The notes under the pieces were generated by a model, which was not told where the DNA came from, did no database searches, and saw nothing but the letters and a program-made list of their open reading frames with translations. Shown in pieces: positions 29,863 to 39,578 of a stretch of 64,000 nt of DNA. The DNA comes from CAVQFD01 sp963724695 (GTDB taxonomy: Bacteria; Acidobacteriota; Vicinamibacteria; Vicinamibacterales; CAVVIG01): contig CAVRVW010000011.1 of the NCBI GenBank assembly GCA_963724695.1, forward strand, positions 434,001 through 498,000, read 5' to 3'. Both the position numbers and the translations under genes were made by a program. Every line of letters begins with the position of its first letter. The first letter of the stretch is position 1.

Positions 29863-32285
29863 CTACTCAGTCCTGAGCGCCACCAGCGGGTCGACGGCTG
29901 TCGCGCGTCTGGCGGGGATGTAGCTGGCGAGCAAGGCGACGAGCGCAAGGAAGAGCGCCGTCGCGACGAAGCTCACGGCGTCGGTCGTGCTGACGTTGTA
30001 GAGCAGGCTTGCGACGACACGCGTCACCAGGAACGCGCCCACCAGGCCGGTCACGATGCCGAGCCCGGCGAGCCGGGCTCCCTGGCCGATCACCAGGCGG
30101 AGCACGTTCTCGCGGCTCGCGCCGAGGGCCATGCGCACGCCGATTTCCTGCGTGCGCTGCGCGACCGCGTACGAGAGCACGCCGTAGACGCCCACCGACG
30201 CCAGCAGAAGCGCGATCCCTCCGAAGATCGAGAACATGAAGCCGAACAGCCGCGAATCCCAGAACGCGGTCTGGCGAATCTCGGCACCCGTCCGCTCGTT
30301 GTAGATCGGCAACAGCGGATCGGCTCGCCGAATCTCCGCCCGCACGGCGCCGGTAATCGACGCCGGTGCCCCGCCGGCCACCTTGATCGTCAGCCCGGTG
30401 TTTCTCAGCGGCTGATACGGGAACGGCAGAAACGCCGTGGGCAGCGGATCCTGTCCGACGTCATACGGGCTGAAGTTGGGCACGAGTCCGATGACCGTGA
30501 TCCACTGGTTGGTCGCGTCGTCGACGAGGCGGAACCGGCGGCCGACGACGTCTGCCTGGCCCTGGCCACAGCCGTTTCGCCAGATCGCCGTTGACGATGG
30601 CGACACCGGAGCGGCTGGCGCCCTCGATTTCGGTGAAATCGCGGCCCGACAGGATCGGCAGCGACAGCGTGCCGACTGCATGCGGCGTGACCCCGAAGTA
30701 GCTGACGTACGGCTCCTTCCCGGCCTCGACCGTCGCGCCGTCCGCTATCACTCTGCCGCCTCCGCCGCCGCCGGCGATCGGTATGAAGTTGGAGGCGAAT
30801 GCAGACGCGACGCCTGGCAGATCCTCGACCCTCCGGACGATGTCTTCGACCCTGCGGGTCATGGCTTCGGGTGTGGCGTACCGTTCCTCAGACATCAGAA
30901 ACCGCATCGTCATGAGCGGCGCCATGTCCATGCCGACACTGGCCGACTGGAGCTTCAGGAAGCTTCTGACGAACAGCGACGCGCCGACGAGGAGCACGAG
31001 CGAGAGCGCAATCTCGGCCACGACGAGGCCATTCCTGAGGCGGTTGCGCGACGCGTGAGCGCCCGGCGCTGCGCCCGCCATCCTTGAGCGAGTGGTGCAG
31101 ATTGGGCCCGAGCGCGTGCACGGCCGGCACCAGCCCGAAGAGCAGCCCGGTGACCACGGAGACGGCCGCGGCATAGACCACCACGCGCCAGCTCATGCTC
31201 CAGTCGATGTAGTACGGCACGGCATCCTGTGGCGGAATCGATGCGGTGAGCCACTGCAGGCCGATGTAGGCCAGCGCGATGCCGATCGGCACGCTGATGA
31301 GGGCGACCAGTACGCTCTCGGTGAGAAGTTGTCTGGCGATGCGCCCGCGCCCGGCGCCAAGCGCGGCGCGCACGGCGATCTCGCGCTGGCGGACCGTCGC
31401 GCGCGCCAGCAGCAGGTTGGCCACATTCGCGCACGCGATGAGCAGCACGAGCGAGACGGCGCCCATCATCGTGAACACCACGAGCCTCACGTCGGCCGGC
31501 ATCAGCTGTTCGCGGAGCGGGATTGCGGTCGCACTCCAGCCGTCGTTCTCCAGGTACGAGGCCGCGAGGCGTGCGGCGGAACCGGTCAATTCCGCCCGGC
31601 CATCGTCGATGGACATCCCCGGAGCGAGGCGGCCGACGATGTTGAGAAAGCGCTCGTCGCGGCGCGAAGCGTAGTGCACGGGCCCAACGGGTCTCCACAG
31701 TTGAGACAGCTCGGGAAACTGGAACGACGGCGGCATCACGCCGACGACCGTGTGCGGCTGACCGTCGATAGTGATGGTGCGCCCGACAATGGCCGGGTCG
31801 CCCAGGTACCGGCGCTGCCACACGCTGTGACCCAGCAACACCACGCGCGGCGATCCGGCGGCGTCCTCGTCGGCCCTGAAGTGCCGGCCGAGCACGGGAT
31901 CCACCCCGATTAACGGGAAGAGGTTCCAGGAGACGAACGAGCCGAGAAACCGTTCCGACTCTTCGCGGTCGGTGATGGTCATGCTCCGGTCCTGGACTGC
32001 CGCGAAATCGACAAAGGACCGGGAGCCGCTCTTGAAGTCCTGAAGATCCAGCCAGGAGATCCCCGACTCATCCACTCCGGTTGCGACATGCGTACCGCGC
32101 ACGGAAACCAGGGCTTCGGGATCCTTGAACGGCAGCGGGCGGATGGCCACGGTGTCCACGACGCTGAAGATCGTCGAGTTGGTGCCGATCCCGAGCGACA
32201 GGCACAGCACGCTCAGCAGCGCGAACCCCGGGCTTCGGGCGAGCGTCCGCACCGCGTAGCGGAGGTCCTGGATCAGCGCGTCCAT
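29863..32285 (-). CDS. ABC transporter permease, MacB-like ADOP family, frameshifted
   Basis: About 807 residues joined. The start MDALIQDLRYAVRTLARSPG and the layout of two FtsX/MacB halves in one chain identify the acidobacterial duplicated orphan permease (ADOP). Each half has a MacB periplasmic core and FtsX membrane segments (VVFTMMGAVSLVLLIACANV, TGLLFGLVPAVHALGP, then FSIFGGIALLLASVGVYGVL, IGVRMALGASRENVLRLV). The frame changes near 31085 and 30575. No ATPase gene is adjacent, as usual for this family. Transport or mechanotransmission substrate unknown. Confidence 0.88.
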
Positions 32286-32311
32286 ACGAGGCTTAGACGG
32301 AGTGGGGAGCG

Positions 32312-32398
32312 GTAAGTTCTAACCCCAATTTGGGACTTGGGACTTGGGATACTTGGGATTGGGGATTGGGGACTGGGGATTGGGGATTGGGGATGGGA
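32312..32398 (+). repeat. GGGGATT/TTGGGA word tract
   Basis: Starts with AAGTTCTAACCCCAATTTGGG and continues as seven or more TTGGGA/GGGGATT words. Plus strand carries more than four G3-4 runs at 3-4 nt spacing, a G-quadruplex-type pattern. It lies between the divergent permease and SRPBCC genes, just upstream of the latter. Confidence 0.8.
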
Positions 32399-32426
32399 AT
32401 GCTGCGACAGGCGTCTCAATCGGCAT

Positions 32427-32845
32427 ATGCATCTCAGGACGGAGATCTGGCTGCCAGCCCCGCGCAACGAAGTCTTCGCGTTCTTCTCCCGGGCCGAGAA
32501 CCTGCAGGCGCTCACGCCCGAGTGGCTGCACTTCAGCATCCTGACGCCGTCGCCCATCGAGATGCGGCGCGGAACGCTCATCGAATACCGGATCAGGATT
32601 CACGGTCTGCCCATGCGGTGGCGGTCGGAGATCTCGGCCTGGGATCCACCCCATGTCTTCGTGGATGAACAACGTCGCGGTCCATATCGCCGCTGGGTAC
32701 ACACGCACCGGTTCGTCGAGGTGCGAGGCGGCACGCTTGTCCAGGATGATGTCGACTTCACGGTAGTCGGGGGCTTCCTGGCCGCGGCCCTTGTGACCCG
32801 CGACCTCCGGCGCATCTTTCGCCACCGCCATCACAGTCTCGCTGA
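32427..32845 (+). CDS. SRPBCC family protein (polyketide-cyclase-like)
   Basis: About 139 residues from ATG 32427. MHLRTEIWLPAPRNEVFAFF, SRAENLQALTPEWLHF, IEYRIRIHGLPMRWRSEISA, then GPYRRWVHTHRFVEV and DDVDFTVVGG are the standard SRPBCC strands and helices. In the literal frame the ORF stays open to 33092, deep into the opposite E1 gene. In the neighbouring frame a TGA at 32843-32845 abuts the E1 stop (TGATCA), and homology ends there, so I end the gene at 32845 and assume one base error near 32800-32840. Ligand unknown. Confidence 0.75.
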
Positions 32846-35374
32846 TCAGTTCCGCAGCGGCACGGTCGATCCGGTGATCGAGGTCACCCCTTGGTACTGC
32901 ACCAGGAGGCGGGCGGCACGTTCGATCTGGGCGTCGCTCGGCAGAAAGAACTCCTCGAGCGGCGGGGAGTACGGCACCGGGGTATCGAGGGCGCCGACGA
33001 TGCGGATCGGCGCGTCGAGCGATTCGAAGGCCTCCTCCTGGATGATTGCGGCAAGGCTCTCGCCGATGCCGCCGGTGCGGGTGTCCTCGTGAACGATGAG
33101 CACCCGGTGGCACCGGCGCGCGCAGGCCAGCAGGGCGCCCTTGTCGAGCGGCGCCAGGCTCCGGAGATCCAGCACGCTCGCCTGCACGCCGTCCGCCGCG
33201 AGCCGTTCCGCCACGCGCAAGGCAACATGCACGTAGGCGCCATACGACACCATCACGAGATCCTCGCCGTCGCGTCGAAGCGCGGCCCTGCCGATCGGCA
33301 GCGGCGCCGGCGGCTCGTGCGGCAGCGCCTGCCTGATGTGCGGGTCGCGGTAGAGCGCGATGTGCTCGTAGAACAGCACCGGATCCGGATCGGCGACGGC
33401 GGCCGCCATGAGCGCGCGTGCGTCGGACGGCGTGGAGGGCACCACAATCTTGAGGCCCGGCGTCCGGTAGAACCAGGCCTCCGTGTTCTGCGAGTGATAC
33501 GGCCCGGCGTGGCGGAGGCCGCCGAACGGCATGCGCACGACCATCGGCACGGATCCGCCCCACCGATACCGAATCTTCGCAGCGTTGTTCACCAGCTGAT
33601 TGAACCCCGTCGCCACGAAGTCGTTGAACTGAATCTCGCCGATCGGCCGCTGCCCGCCGAGCGCCGCGCCCACACAGACGCCCAGCACGCCGCCCTCGGC
33701 CAGCGGCGAGTTCAGGATCCGATCGCCGAACTCCTTCAGCAGCGGCTTGAGCAGCAGGAACGCGTTGCCGTACTTGCCGCCGACATCCTCGCCGTAGACG
33801 AACACGCGCGGATCGGCGCGAAGCGCGTCTCCCACGCCCAGGCAGATGGCTTCGAGAAACGTCCGTCCCTTTGGCTCGAACGGGGGGCCCGGCTCGAGCT
33901 CCAGCGTCGGGGCGGCCGTCCTGGCCAGACGCACGTCGGGATCGAGTATCTCGACGTGGACACGCGGTGCCTCGTTGGCGAACACGCCGATGCCGGCCAG
34001 GCGGGGTTCCGGCCACGGGGCGTCGATGAGGGCACGCGCCTCGGCCTCGACTATCGCCTGCGCCTCGTGCTTGAAACGATCGAGATCGCCATGGGCGATG
34101 ATGCCCTCGGCCTCCAGGCGCGCGGCATACGTGACAATCGGATCGCGCGCCGCCCAGAACCCGTAGCGGTCGCGATCGGCGTAGCCCTGCTCGGTGACCG
34201 CCGGGTATTCCCACGACGGATGCGGATCCCGTCCGAGGTAGAGCATGTCGTCGTGATGCGCATGGCCGCACATGCGCATGGACACGAGCTCGACCAGCGT
34301 CGGACCGTGCCCGGCCCGGGCGCGCTCGACCGCCCAGGCAAACGCTGCGGCGATCTCGTCGGCGTCGGTCCCGTCGATCGTGATTCCAGGCACCCCATAA
34401 CCCACCGCCTTGTCGGCGAACACGCGGACCGCGGTCTGGTCGGTCAAAGGCGTGGACAACGCGGTCTGGTTGTTCTGGATGCAGAAGACCATCGGCAGCC
34501 GGCGGGCCGCCGACACGTTGATGGCTTCGTGCCATTCGCCGAGCGACGAGCCGCCATCGCCGATGAACGAGAGCGCCACGCGCCCGGCGCCCTCGCGCGA
34601 AAATGCCATCGCCAGCCCGGTCGCGCTCAGCGTCGAGATCGTGAGCGGCGCCGCCGGCGGAAACACGCCCCACGAGAGATCGCCGAGATTCAGGTCCTTG
34701 CCGTCGAGCGGCGCGCCAGCCTTGGCGACTTGTGCGTTGAGCGCGATCCGGACGGCGGGACCGTCGCCGCGCATCGCCAGCGCGGCGCCCAAATCGCGAA
34801 TCATCGGCGCGATGACGTCGCCCCGCCACCGGCCGTCGGCCTCCCGGTAGTCCGGCCCGCGTCGGAGGCGGATCGCCGCGGCGTAGATCGCCTCCTGACC
34901 CAGCGAGCGGAACCCTTTGCCCTGAAACGTCAGCGCGCCGTAACGCACTTCCCCTGCAGAGAAGAACGCCTTCAGCTGGTTGTCGGTCGCCCGCGTCAGG
35001 ACCATCCCGCGCAGCACTTCGAGGCGTTCGGCAGGCGTGAGCGACAGAGCAATGGCCGCCCGCCGAAGCCAGCCGTCGCAGGCCGCGACCACCTCGGCGC
35101 GGGCCTGCTCGAGCCGCGTGCGGGCGCTCGTGCCGGGAGTCGTCTCGGGCAGCTCGGCGTCGAACGCCACTCCGCCGAGACGCGCACTGAGCTCGCGCCT
35201 GAAGATCGGACGCAGCCGTTCGATCGCCGGCTCGTCACGCACCTCGCCGGAAGGGCTCGCGGCATCGAATGCCGTCAGCGCCGCGTCGAGTGCGAGCGGA
35301 TGACGTTCGGCCACGAACGCGCCGAGTCGGCGCGCGAGGCTGTTCAACGTCTGCCGCTCGAGAGATCCGGGCAT
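32846..35374 (-). CDS. Fused alpha/beta 2-oxoacid dehydrogenase E1 (thiamine-diphosphate enzyme)
   Basis: Intact, 842 residues. Residues about 1-120 are a family-specific helical extension. The alpha half carries the ThDP motif GDGGSSLGEWHEAINVSAAR ending in IQNN, and the usual CGHAHHDDMLYLGRDP segment. The beta half follows (VFVYGEDVGGKYGNAFLLLK, NSPLAEGGVLGVCVGAALGG, MPFGGLRHAGPYHSQNTEAW, and the transketolase C-terminal VLDLRSLAPLDKGALL with VLIVHEDTRTGG). It decarboxylates a 2-oxoacid, probably of the branched-chain or pyruvate group, and needs E2 and E3 partners that are absent from this window. Start ATG 35374; the ORF is open further upstream only as a shadow of the rhodanese gene. Confidence 0.9.
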   Translation of the reverse strand: MPGSLERQTLNSLARRLGAFVAERHPLALDAALTAFDAASPSGEVRDEPAIERLRPIFRRELSARLGGVAFDAELPETTPGTSARTRLEQARAEVVAACDGWLRRAAIALSLTPAERLEVLRGMVLTRATDNQLKAFFSAGEVRYGALTFQGKGFRSLGQEAIYAAAIRLRRGPDYREADGRWRGDVIAPMIRDLGAALAMRGDGPAVRIALNAQVAKAGAPLDGKDLNLGDLSWGVFPPAAPLTISTLSATGLAMAFSREGAGRVALSFIGDGGSSLGEWHEAINVSAARRLPMVFCIQNNQTALSTPLTDQTAVRVFADKAVGYGVPGITIDGTDADEIAAAFAWAVERARAGHGPTLVELVSMRMCGHAHHDDMLYLGRDPHPSWEYPAVTEQGYADRDRYGFWAARDPIVTYAARLEAEGIIAHGDLDRFKHEAQAIVEAEARALIDAPWPEPRLAGIGVFANEAPRVHVEILDPDVRLARTAAPTLELEPGPPFEPKGRTFLEAICLGVGDALRADPRVFVYGEDVGGKYGNAFLLLKPLLKEFGDRILNSPLAEGGVLGVCVGAALGGQRPIGEIQFNDFVATGFNQLVNNAAKIRYRWGGSVPMVVRMPFGGLRHAGPYHSQNTEAWFYRTPGLKIVVPSTPSDARALMAAAVADPDPVLFYEHIALYRDPHIRQALPHEPPAPLPIGRAALRRDGEDLVMVSYGAYVHVALRVAERLAADGVQASVLDLRSLAPLDKGALLACARRCHRVLIVHEDTRTGGIGESLAAIIQEEAFESLDAPIRIVGALDTPVPYSPPLEEFFLPSDAQIERAARLLVQYQGVTSITGSTVPLRN

Positions 35375-35418
35375 GGGCGGGGGTATGGTAACCCAGCGGC
35401 AATGGTAGGGTATGAGCG

Positions 35419-36297
35419 ATGGTGTTCCGCACGCTGATCGACACGGAGACCGTGTTCGCGCACCTTGGCGACCCGTCGCTCGCCATCGTGGATTGCCGGT
35501 CGAAGCTGGACGACCCCGAGTGGGCGCCGCAGCAATACGAGAGCTCCCACATTCCCGGCGCAGTGCTCGCGCACCTCGATCGCGATCTGTCCGGCCCCAA
35601 GACGGGCGCCAACGGGCGACATCCGCTGCCGGACCCTGCGGCGTTTGCCGACACCCTGTCGCGCCTGGGCATCGACGCCGGCGTGCAGGTGGTCGCCTAC
35701 GATCAGGATTCGGCCATGTACGCCAGCCGCTTCTGGTGGATGGTGCGCTGGCTCGGGCACGACCGCGTCGCGGTCCTCGACGGCGGGTTCGCCAAGTGGG
35801 TCGCGCAAGGCCGGCCCACGACGGCGGGGCAGGAACACCGGGCCCGCCGCAGCTTCGTCGCCGCACCCGATTGGCGCGCGGTGGCGCATGCCGAGGAGAT
35901 CGGCGCGCTCCCGCCGGCGCCGGCGGCTCGCCTTCTGGACGCCCGGGCCCCCGAGCGCTTCAGCGGCGCCTCGGAACCAATCGACCGCATCGGCGGCCAT
36001 ATCCCCGGCGCCACCAGCTACTTCTACGGGAACAACGTGGACGAGCGCGGCGTGTTTCGCCCGCCGGACGTCCTCCGCCCCCAGCTCGAAGCGGCCCTCG
36101 GCGGCACCGCCCCCGATCGGGTCATCTGCTACTGCGGCTCCGGCGTCACCGCGTGCCAGAACCTGCTGGCCCTCGAGCACGTCGGGCTGTCAGGGAGTCG
36201 GCTGTATGTCGGATCGTGGAGTGAGTGGTCGAGCGATCCCGCACGGCCAGTTGCCACGGGACTTGAGGGGAATCCTGAGGGAGAGACGAAGGGGTGA
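35419..36297 (+). CDS. Two-domain sulfurtransferase (rhodanese/3-mercaptopyruvate type)
   Basis: Intact, 292 residues. Two rhodanese domains: an inactive first (VDCRSKLDDPEWA, SSHIPGAVLAHLD) and an active second with catalytic Cys239 in CYCGSGVTAC. The CGSGVT loop resembles the mercaptopyruvate sulfurtransferase version more than classical CRKGVT rhodanese, so transfer from mercaptopyruvate is the better guess. It is cytosolic, moving sulfane sulfur to a thiol or cyanide acceptor. It diverges from the E1 gene by 44 bp and converges on a GNAT gene across a strong hairpin. Confidence 0.93.
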   Translation: MVFRTLIDTETVFAHLGDPSLAIVDCRSKLDDPEWAPQQYESSHIPGAVLAHLDRDLSGPKTGANGRHPLPDPAAFADTLSRLGIDAGVQVVAYDQDSAMYASRFWWMVRWLGHDRVAVLDGGFAKWVAQGRPTTAGQEHRARRSFVAAPDWRAVAHAEEIGALPPAPAARLLDARAPERFSGASEPIDRIGGHIPGATSYFYGNNVDERGVFRPPDVLRPQLEAALGGTAPDRVICYCGSGVTACQNLLALEHVGLSGSRLYVGSWSEWSSDPARPVATGLEGNPEGETKG

Positions 36298-36302
36298 AAA
36301 TC

Positions 36303-36354
36303 GACCGGGAGCTGTCGCTGGAGCTCCTCCCAGCCCCAGCGACAGCCCCCGGTC
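36303..36354. terminator. Bidirectional terminator-like hairpin
   Basis: Arms 36303-36321 (GACCGGGAGCTGTCGCTGG) and 36336-36354 (CCAGCGACAGCCCCCGGTC) pair at 18 of 19 positions with a 14-nt loop, between the convergent rhodanese and GNAT stops. AAAA precedes the left arm, giving a U-run for the leftward transcript only. Confidence 0.8.
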
Positions 36355-36360
36355 CCGCCG

Positions 36361-37050
36361 TCAGTGCACGCAGACGTTGACGGGCGGGCGCACCGCTCGG
36401 CGAGCGGCGCGCCAGTCGTCCTCGACGATGCCGTAGAGCGCCTGGTCGAGGTACTCGCCGTTCTTGAGGAACGACTTCCGCAGCACCCCTTCCTGCACCG
36501 CACCGATCTTGCGAAGCGCCGCGCCGCCGCGGCCGTTCCTGACCGCCGCCCGCGCTTCGAGCCGGTGCACGCCGACCGTCTCGAACACGAACTCGAGCAC
36601 GAGCTCGGCGCCTTCAACGAAGACGCCCGTGCCCCAGAACGGCGACCCGAGTGCGAAACCCCACTCGCCGGTGCCGAATCCCGGCTCGGTCTCTCGCACC
36701 TGGAAGATCCCGATCGCCGTGTCGTAGCCCTTCAGCGTGATCGCGAAGCAGGCATAGACGCCAGCGGAGCGCTGCCGGTGGGTCCAGGCGATGAACCGCT
36801 CGAACCCTTCCACCGAGGTTGGCGGCGGCGAAATGAAGCGGGCCACCTCCTCCGTCGTCAACAGCGAGAAGAGCGACGTCGCATCGGACACGCGGAGCTC
36901 GCGGAGCACCACCTGGTCGCCGGCGAGCACAGGCAGCCCGCTGCGCCAATCGGACCAGACCACGTCCTTCTGCGTCGGTGCCAGCGGCGAGGTCTGCGTC
37001 GAAGTAGTCATGACCGTCTCCAGCTCTGACTGATAGGGCATCTTTTCCAT
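36361..37050 (-). CDS. GNAT acetyltransferase, RimJ/RimL-like
   Basis: Intact, 229 residues. VVLRELRVSDATSLFSLLTT starts the domain; ERFIAWTHRQRSAGVYACFA and GFALGSPFWGTGVFVEGAEL give the acetyl-CoA loop region; FETVGVHRLEARAAVRNGRG then KIGAVQEGVLRKSF is the RimJ/RimL signature. These enzymes acetylate N-terminal or amino groups of proteins or small molecules; substrate unknown. The first 35 residues are a Ser/Thr-rich extension, and an internal ATG (residue 14) could be the true start. It begins 2 bp after the end of the subtilase gene, so the two are probably co-transcribed. Confidence 0.88.
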   Translation of the reverse strand: MEKMPYQSELETVMTTSTQTSPLAPTQKDVVWSDWRSGLPVLAGDQVVLRELRVSDATSLFSLLTTEEVARFISPPPTSVEGFERFIAWTHRQRSAGVYACFAITLKGYDTAIGIFQVRETEPGFGTGEWGFALGSPFWGTGVFVEGAELVLEFVFETVGVHRLEARAAVRNGRGGAALRKIGAVQEGVLRKSFLKNGEYLDQALYGIVEDDWRAARRAVRPPVNVCVH

Positions 37051-37052
37051 GA

Positions 37053-39192
37053 CTAGATGCCTCCTTCGGTGACAATCGGCTCCACGTCGCCGAACTCCTC
37101 CGTCAGGTCAGGCAGGGGCTCGGTATCCGCGTTGTCCGGGAACTCCACGTGCTCGGCATCATCGCCGGACGTGCCCCACACGATGTTGTCGTCGAGCGTT
37201 CGTCCCCCACACGATGTTGTCGGCGTCGTCGGCCGTGCCCCACACGATGTTGTCGTCGTCAGCGGTGCCCCACACGATGTTGTCGCAATCGGAGCCGCCG
37301 CAGTCGGTGCCCCACACGATGTTGTCGGCATCGTCGGCCGTGCCCCACACGATGTTGTCGTCGCCGTCAATCGAGGTGCCCCAGACGATGTTGTCGTCGC
37401 CGTCGGTGCCCCAGACGATGTTGTCGTCGCCGTCGGTGCCCCACACGATGTTGTCGCCGTTGGCGTCGTGGGTGCCCCAGACGATGTTGTCGCACCCGTC
37501 ACCGCACTGGGTGCCCCAGACGATGTTGTCGTCCGAGGTCAGGCCGTGCGCGGCGCCCCAGATCGTGCCGGTCTTCCAGGCGCTGCCCTTCGGGTTGAGG
37601 TAGCCGCCCGTGATGCGGTGGTTCCCCCAGAGCATCTGCTGGCTCCAGACGCGCTGAATCGGCATCCGATCTCCGGGGCGGTTGTCCTTGTAGAACTTCG
37701 ACAGACGGACCGCACCGAGGGTGTTGAGGAAGCCGGCGCCCTGGCGCAGCGGACCGTAGCCCTCGTACTCCTGCGCCGTGTACATCAGGATTCCCTTGAC
37801 CATGTTCGGCGTCAGGTTCGGGTTCGCTTGAAACATCAGAGCGACCGTGCCGGCCACGACCGGCGCCGCCATGCTGGTGCCGCTCAGGGTCAGATACGGC
37901 TTCGAGCCCAGTGAAATCTTCCCCGAGACGAGCGACGTGAGCTTCGTCAAGTAGAAGAGGCTGCCCGGCGAGGACAGCGACACCGAGCCCGTGCCCGGCG
38001 CCACGAGGTCCGGCTTGGCCGCGAAGTCGATGTTCGTCGGGCCGTTCGAGCTGTACCCGGCCATCACGTCGTCGTTGCGGGTCATCGAGCCCTGCGTGCT
38101 GCTGGCGCCCACCGTCAGCACCCACGGCGCGTTGGCCGGCGCCGTGATGCCGCCGTACTGCACCTGGCCGAGCGCGTTCTTGCCGAAGTTGCCCGAGGCG
38201 CCGACGACGACGATGCCGCGATCGACGAGCGCCTTGGTCGCCAGGGTGAGCGGGTCCGTCCAGTAGGACTCACGAATCCGCGCGCCCACTGAGAGGTTGA
38301 CGACCTTGATGTTGTAGGTCTGATGGTTGACGGCCACCCAGTTGAGCGCCGCGATGATGTTGCTGATCGTGCCGAGGCCGTTGCCGTCGAGCACCTTCAG
38401 CGAAACGAGCGACGCCTCGGGGGCGATACCCGCTTTCTCGCCGTTCGAGTCGTAGCCGTTGCCGGCGATGATGCCCGAGACGTGGGTGCCGTGACCGTTG
38501 TCGTCGTACGGCTGGCTCGCGCCGTTGACGAAGTCCACGAACTTGGCCACGCGCTGGTTGCCGTACGGATACGACGTGGTGACGTTGCCCTTCGTCAGGT
38601 CGTCGTGCCACGCGGAGATCCCGGAGTCGATCACGGCGACGCCCACGCCACGGCCCTTGTAGCCGAACAACTGACGCGCCGACTGGGCCCCCACCGTGAC
38701 CGATGTCCGGTAGTTGAGGAGCTCGATCGGCCGGTCGTGGTGGACCCGGAAGATCTCGGGCCGCGCCTCGAGCCTCTGGATCACATAGTTGGGCAGGTCC
38801 AGGACCTCGCCGTTGATGATGTCCAGCTTGCCGACGCGGCGGCGGATGTACTGCTTGAGGTCCGCCGGAATCTGCGCGCCGGGGACGAGCGTGACGATCA
38901 CCGTGCTCTTCCCGAGCGACCATCGCTTGCGGCTTGTCAGCTCCTCGTCGAGCTTGTACTGCTTGACGCGGCGGCTGGGCTGTGCGGGCTTTGCCTTGGG
39001 GGCCTGCCTGAAGTGCTGCCGGCCTTCGGACTGGCCCTGTCGACGGTCGGATCGGTCGTTCCGCCCCGCAGCCAGCAGATCTGGCGTGGATGCGAGGAGA
39101 ACGGCCGGCACGATCGCCAACGCGGTCAGAATGCGCTTGGGGCCCCAGACAGCTTTCCGTCGAACGGCCCGCGGTTCAAGTAGAGGTGTCAT
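37053..39192 (-). CDS. Exported S8 serine peptidase with tandem DNIVWGT tail, one frameshift
   Basis: About 713 residues joined. Signal-like hydrophobic segment at residues 20-42, then a basic linker, an inhibitor-I9-like propeptide (STVIVTLVPGAQIPADLKQY), and a complete subtilase domain: Asp189 (VAVIDSGI), His234 (NGHGTHVSG), oxyanion Asn in ASGNFG, Ser440 (LSGTSMAAPV). From about residue 554 the tail has eleven copies of DNIVWGT at 7-16 residue spacing, joined by acidic Asp/Gly/Ala spacers. The frame changes near 37204, at a CCCCC run where other copies have GCCCC; the downstream frame gives one more repeat and a final acidic segment ending in IVTEGGI. Probably secreted or surface-anchored. 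Confidence 0.9.
37171..37530 (-). repeat. Coding tandem repeat, eleven DNIVWGT copies
   Basis: At DNA level each copy reads GACAACATCGTSTGGGGCAC on the minus strand, almost invariant, while spacers vary in length (7 to about 25 nt) and sequence. Nucleotide identity between copies is higher than needed to keep the peptide, suggesting recent expansion or homogenisation. Confidence 0.9.
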
Positions 39193-39578
39193 GTCGGGAC
39201 TCTAAAGAGCAAGCTGTACGCCACGAGGCCAGATCCCAGGCGGTAGACATAACCACCAATTAAATCTGCAACTTACAGAGACTGCCTGTTGCACACTTCG
39301 ACGCAGCGGCCCGTGCCTGTTGTGCTGCTTCGGCACAGCAGCTGGACAGGAGGGGCCCGTGGAGGCGTGGATTCATCGAAAACAGGCCGAAATAGCGAGA
39401 TTCAGCGGTCGTGTTCTGATTCGACCCACGATGATCAAAATAGACCACGCTCAAGACCGTGGAGTGCCTTCGAGTTCGATGGAGGCTGGTGCAGTTCTGC
39501 GAATCTGGTTGATGCTGCGTGCAGCCACCGAGGGGCAGCGCCTTCCCCGGCGTGCAGATTTGGGAAGCGCCGCACCGG
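39193..39578. other. Intergenic region upstream of the subtilase gene
   Basis: 386 bp between the metH stop and the subtilase start. Short ORFs are present on both strands but none has family similarity or a ribosome site I trust. I see no riboswitch, tRNA or clear sigma-70 promoter; AT content rises around 39250-39290 and 39390-39450. It presumably holds the subtilase promoter. Confidence 0.5.

Noticed and set aside
32891..35437. An 848-codon open frame antisense to the E1 gene
   Set aside because: It is an Arg/Gly/Ala-rich shadow produced by the GC-rich third positions of the intact E1 gene on the other strand; no family motif, no ribosome site.
37171..37530. CRISPR array or RTX repeats
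   Set aside because: The repeats are in frame inside a protein gene with short spacers, and lack the GGxGxD calcium pattern.
39260..39454. A 64-codon Cys-containing ORF on the minus strand
   Set aside because: No ribosome site, no signal peptide and no similarity that I recognise.
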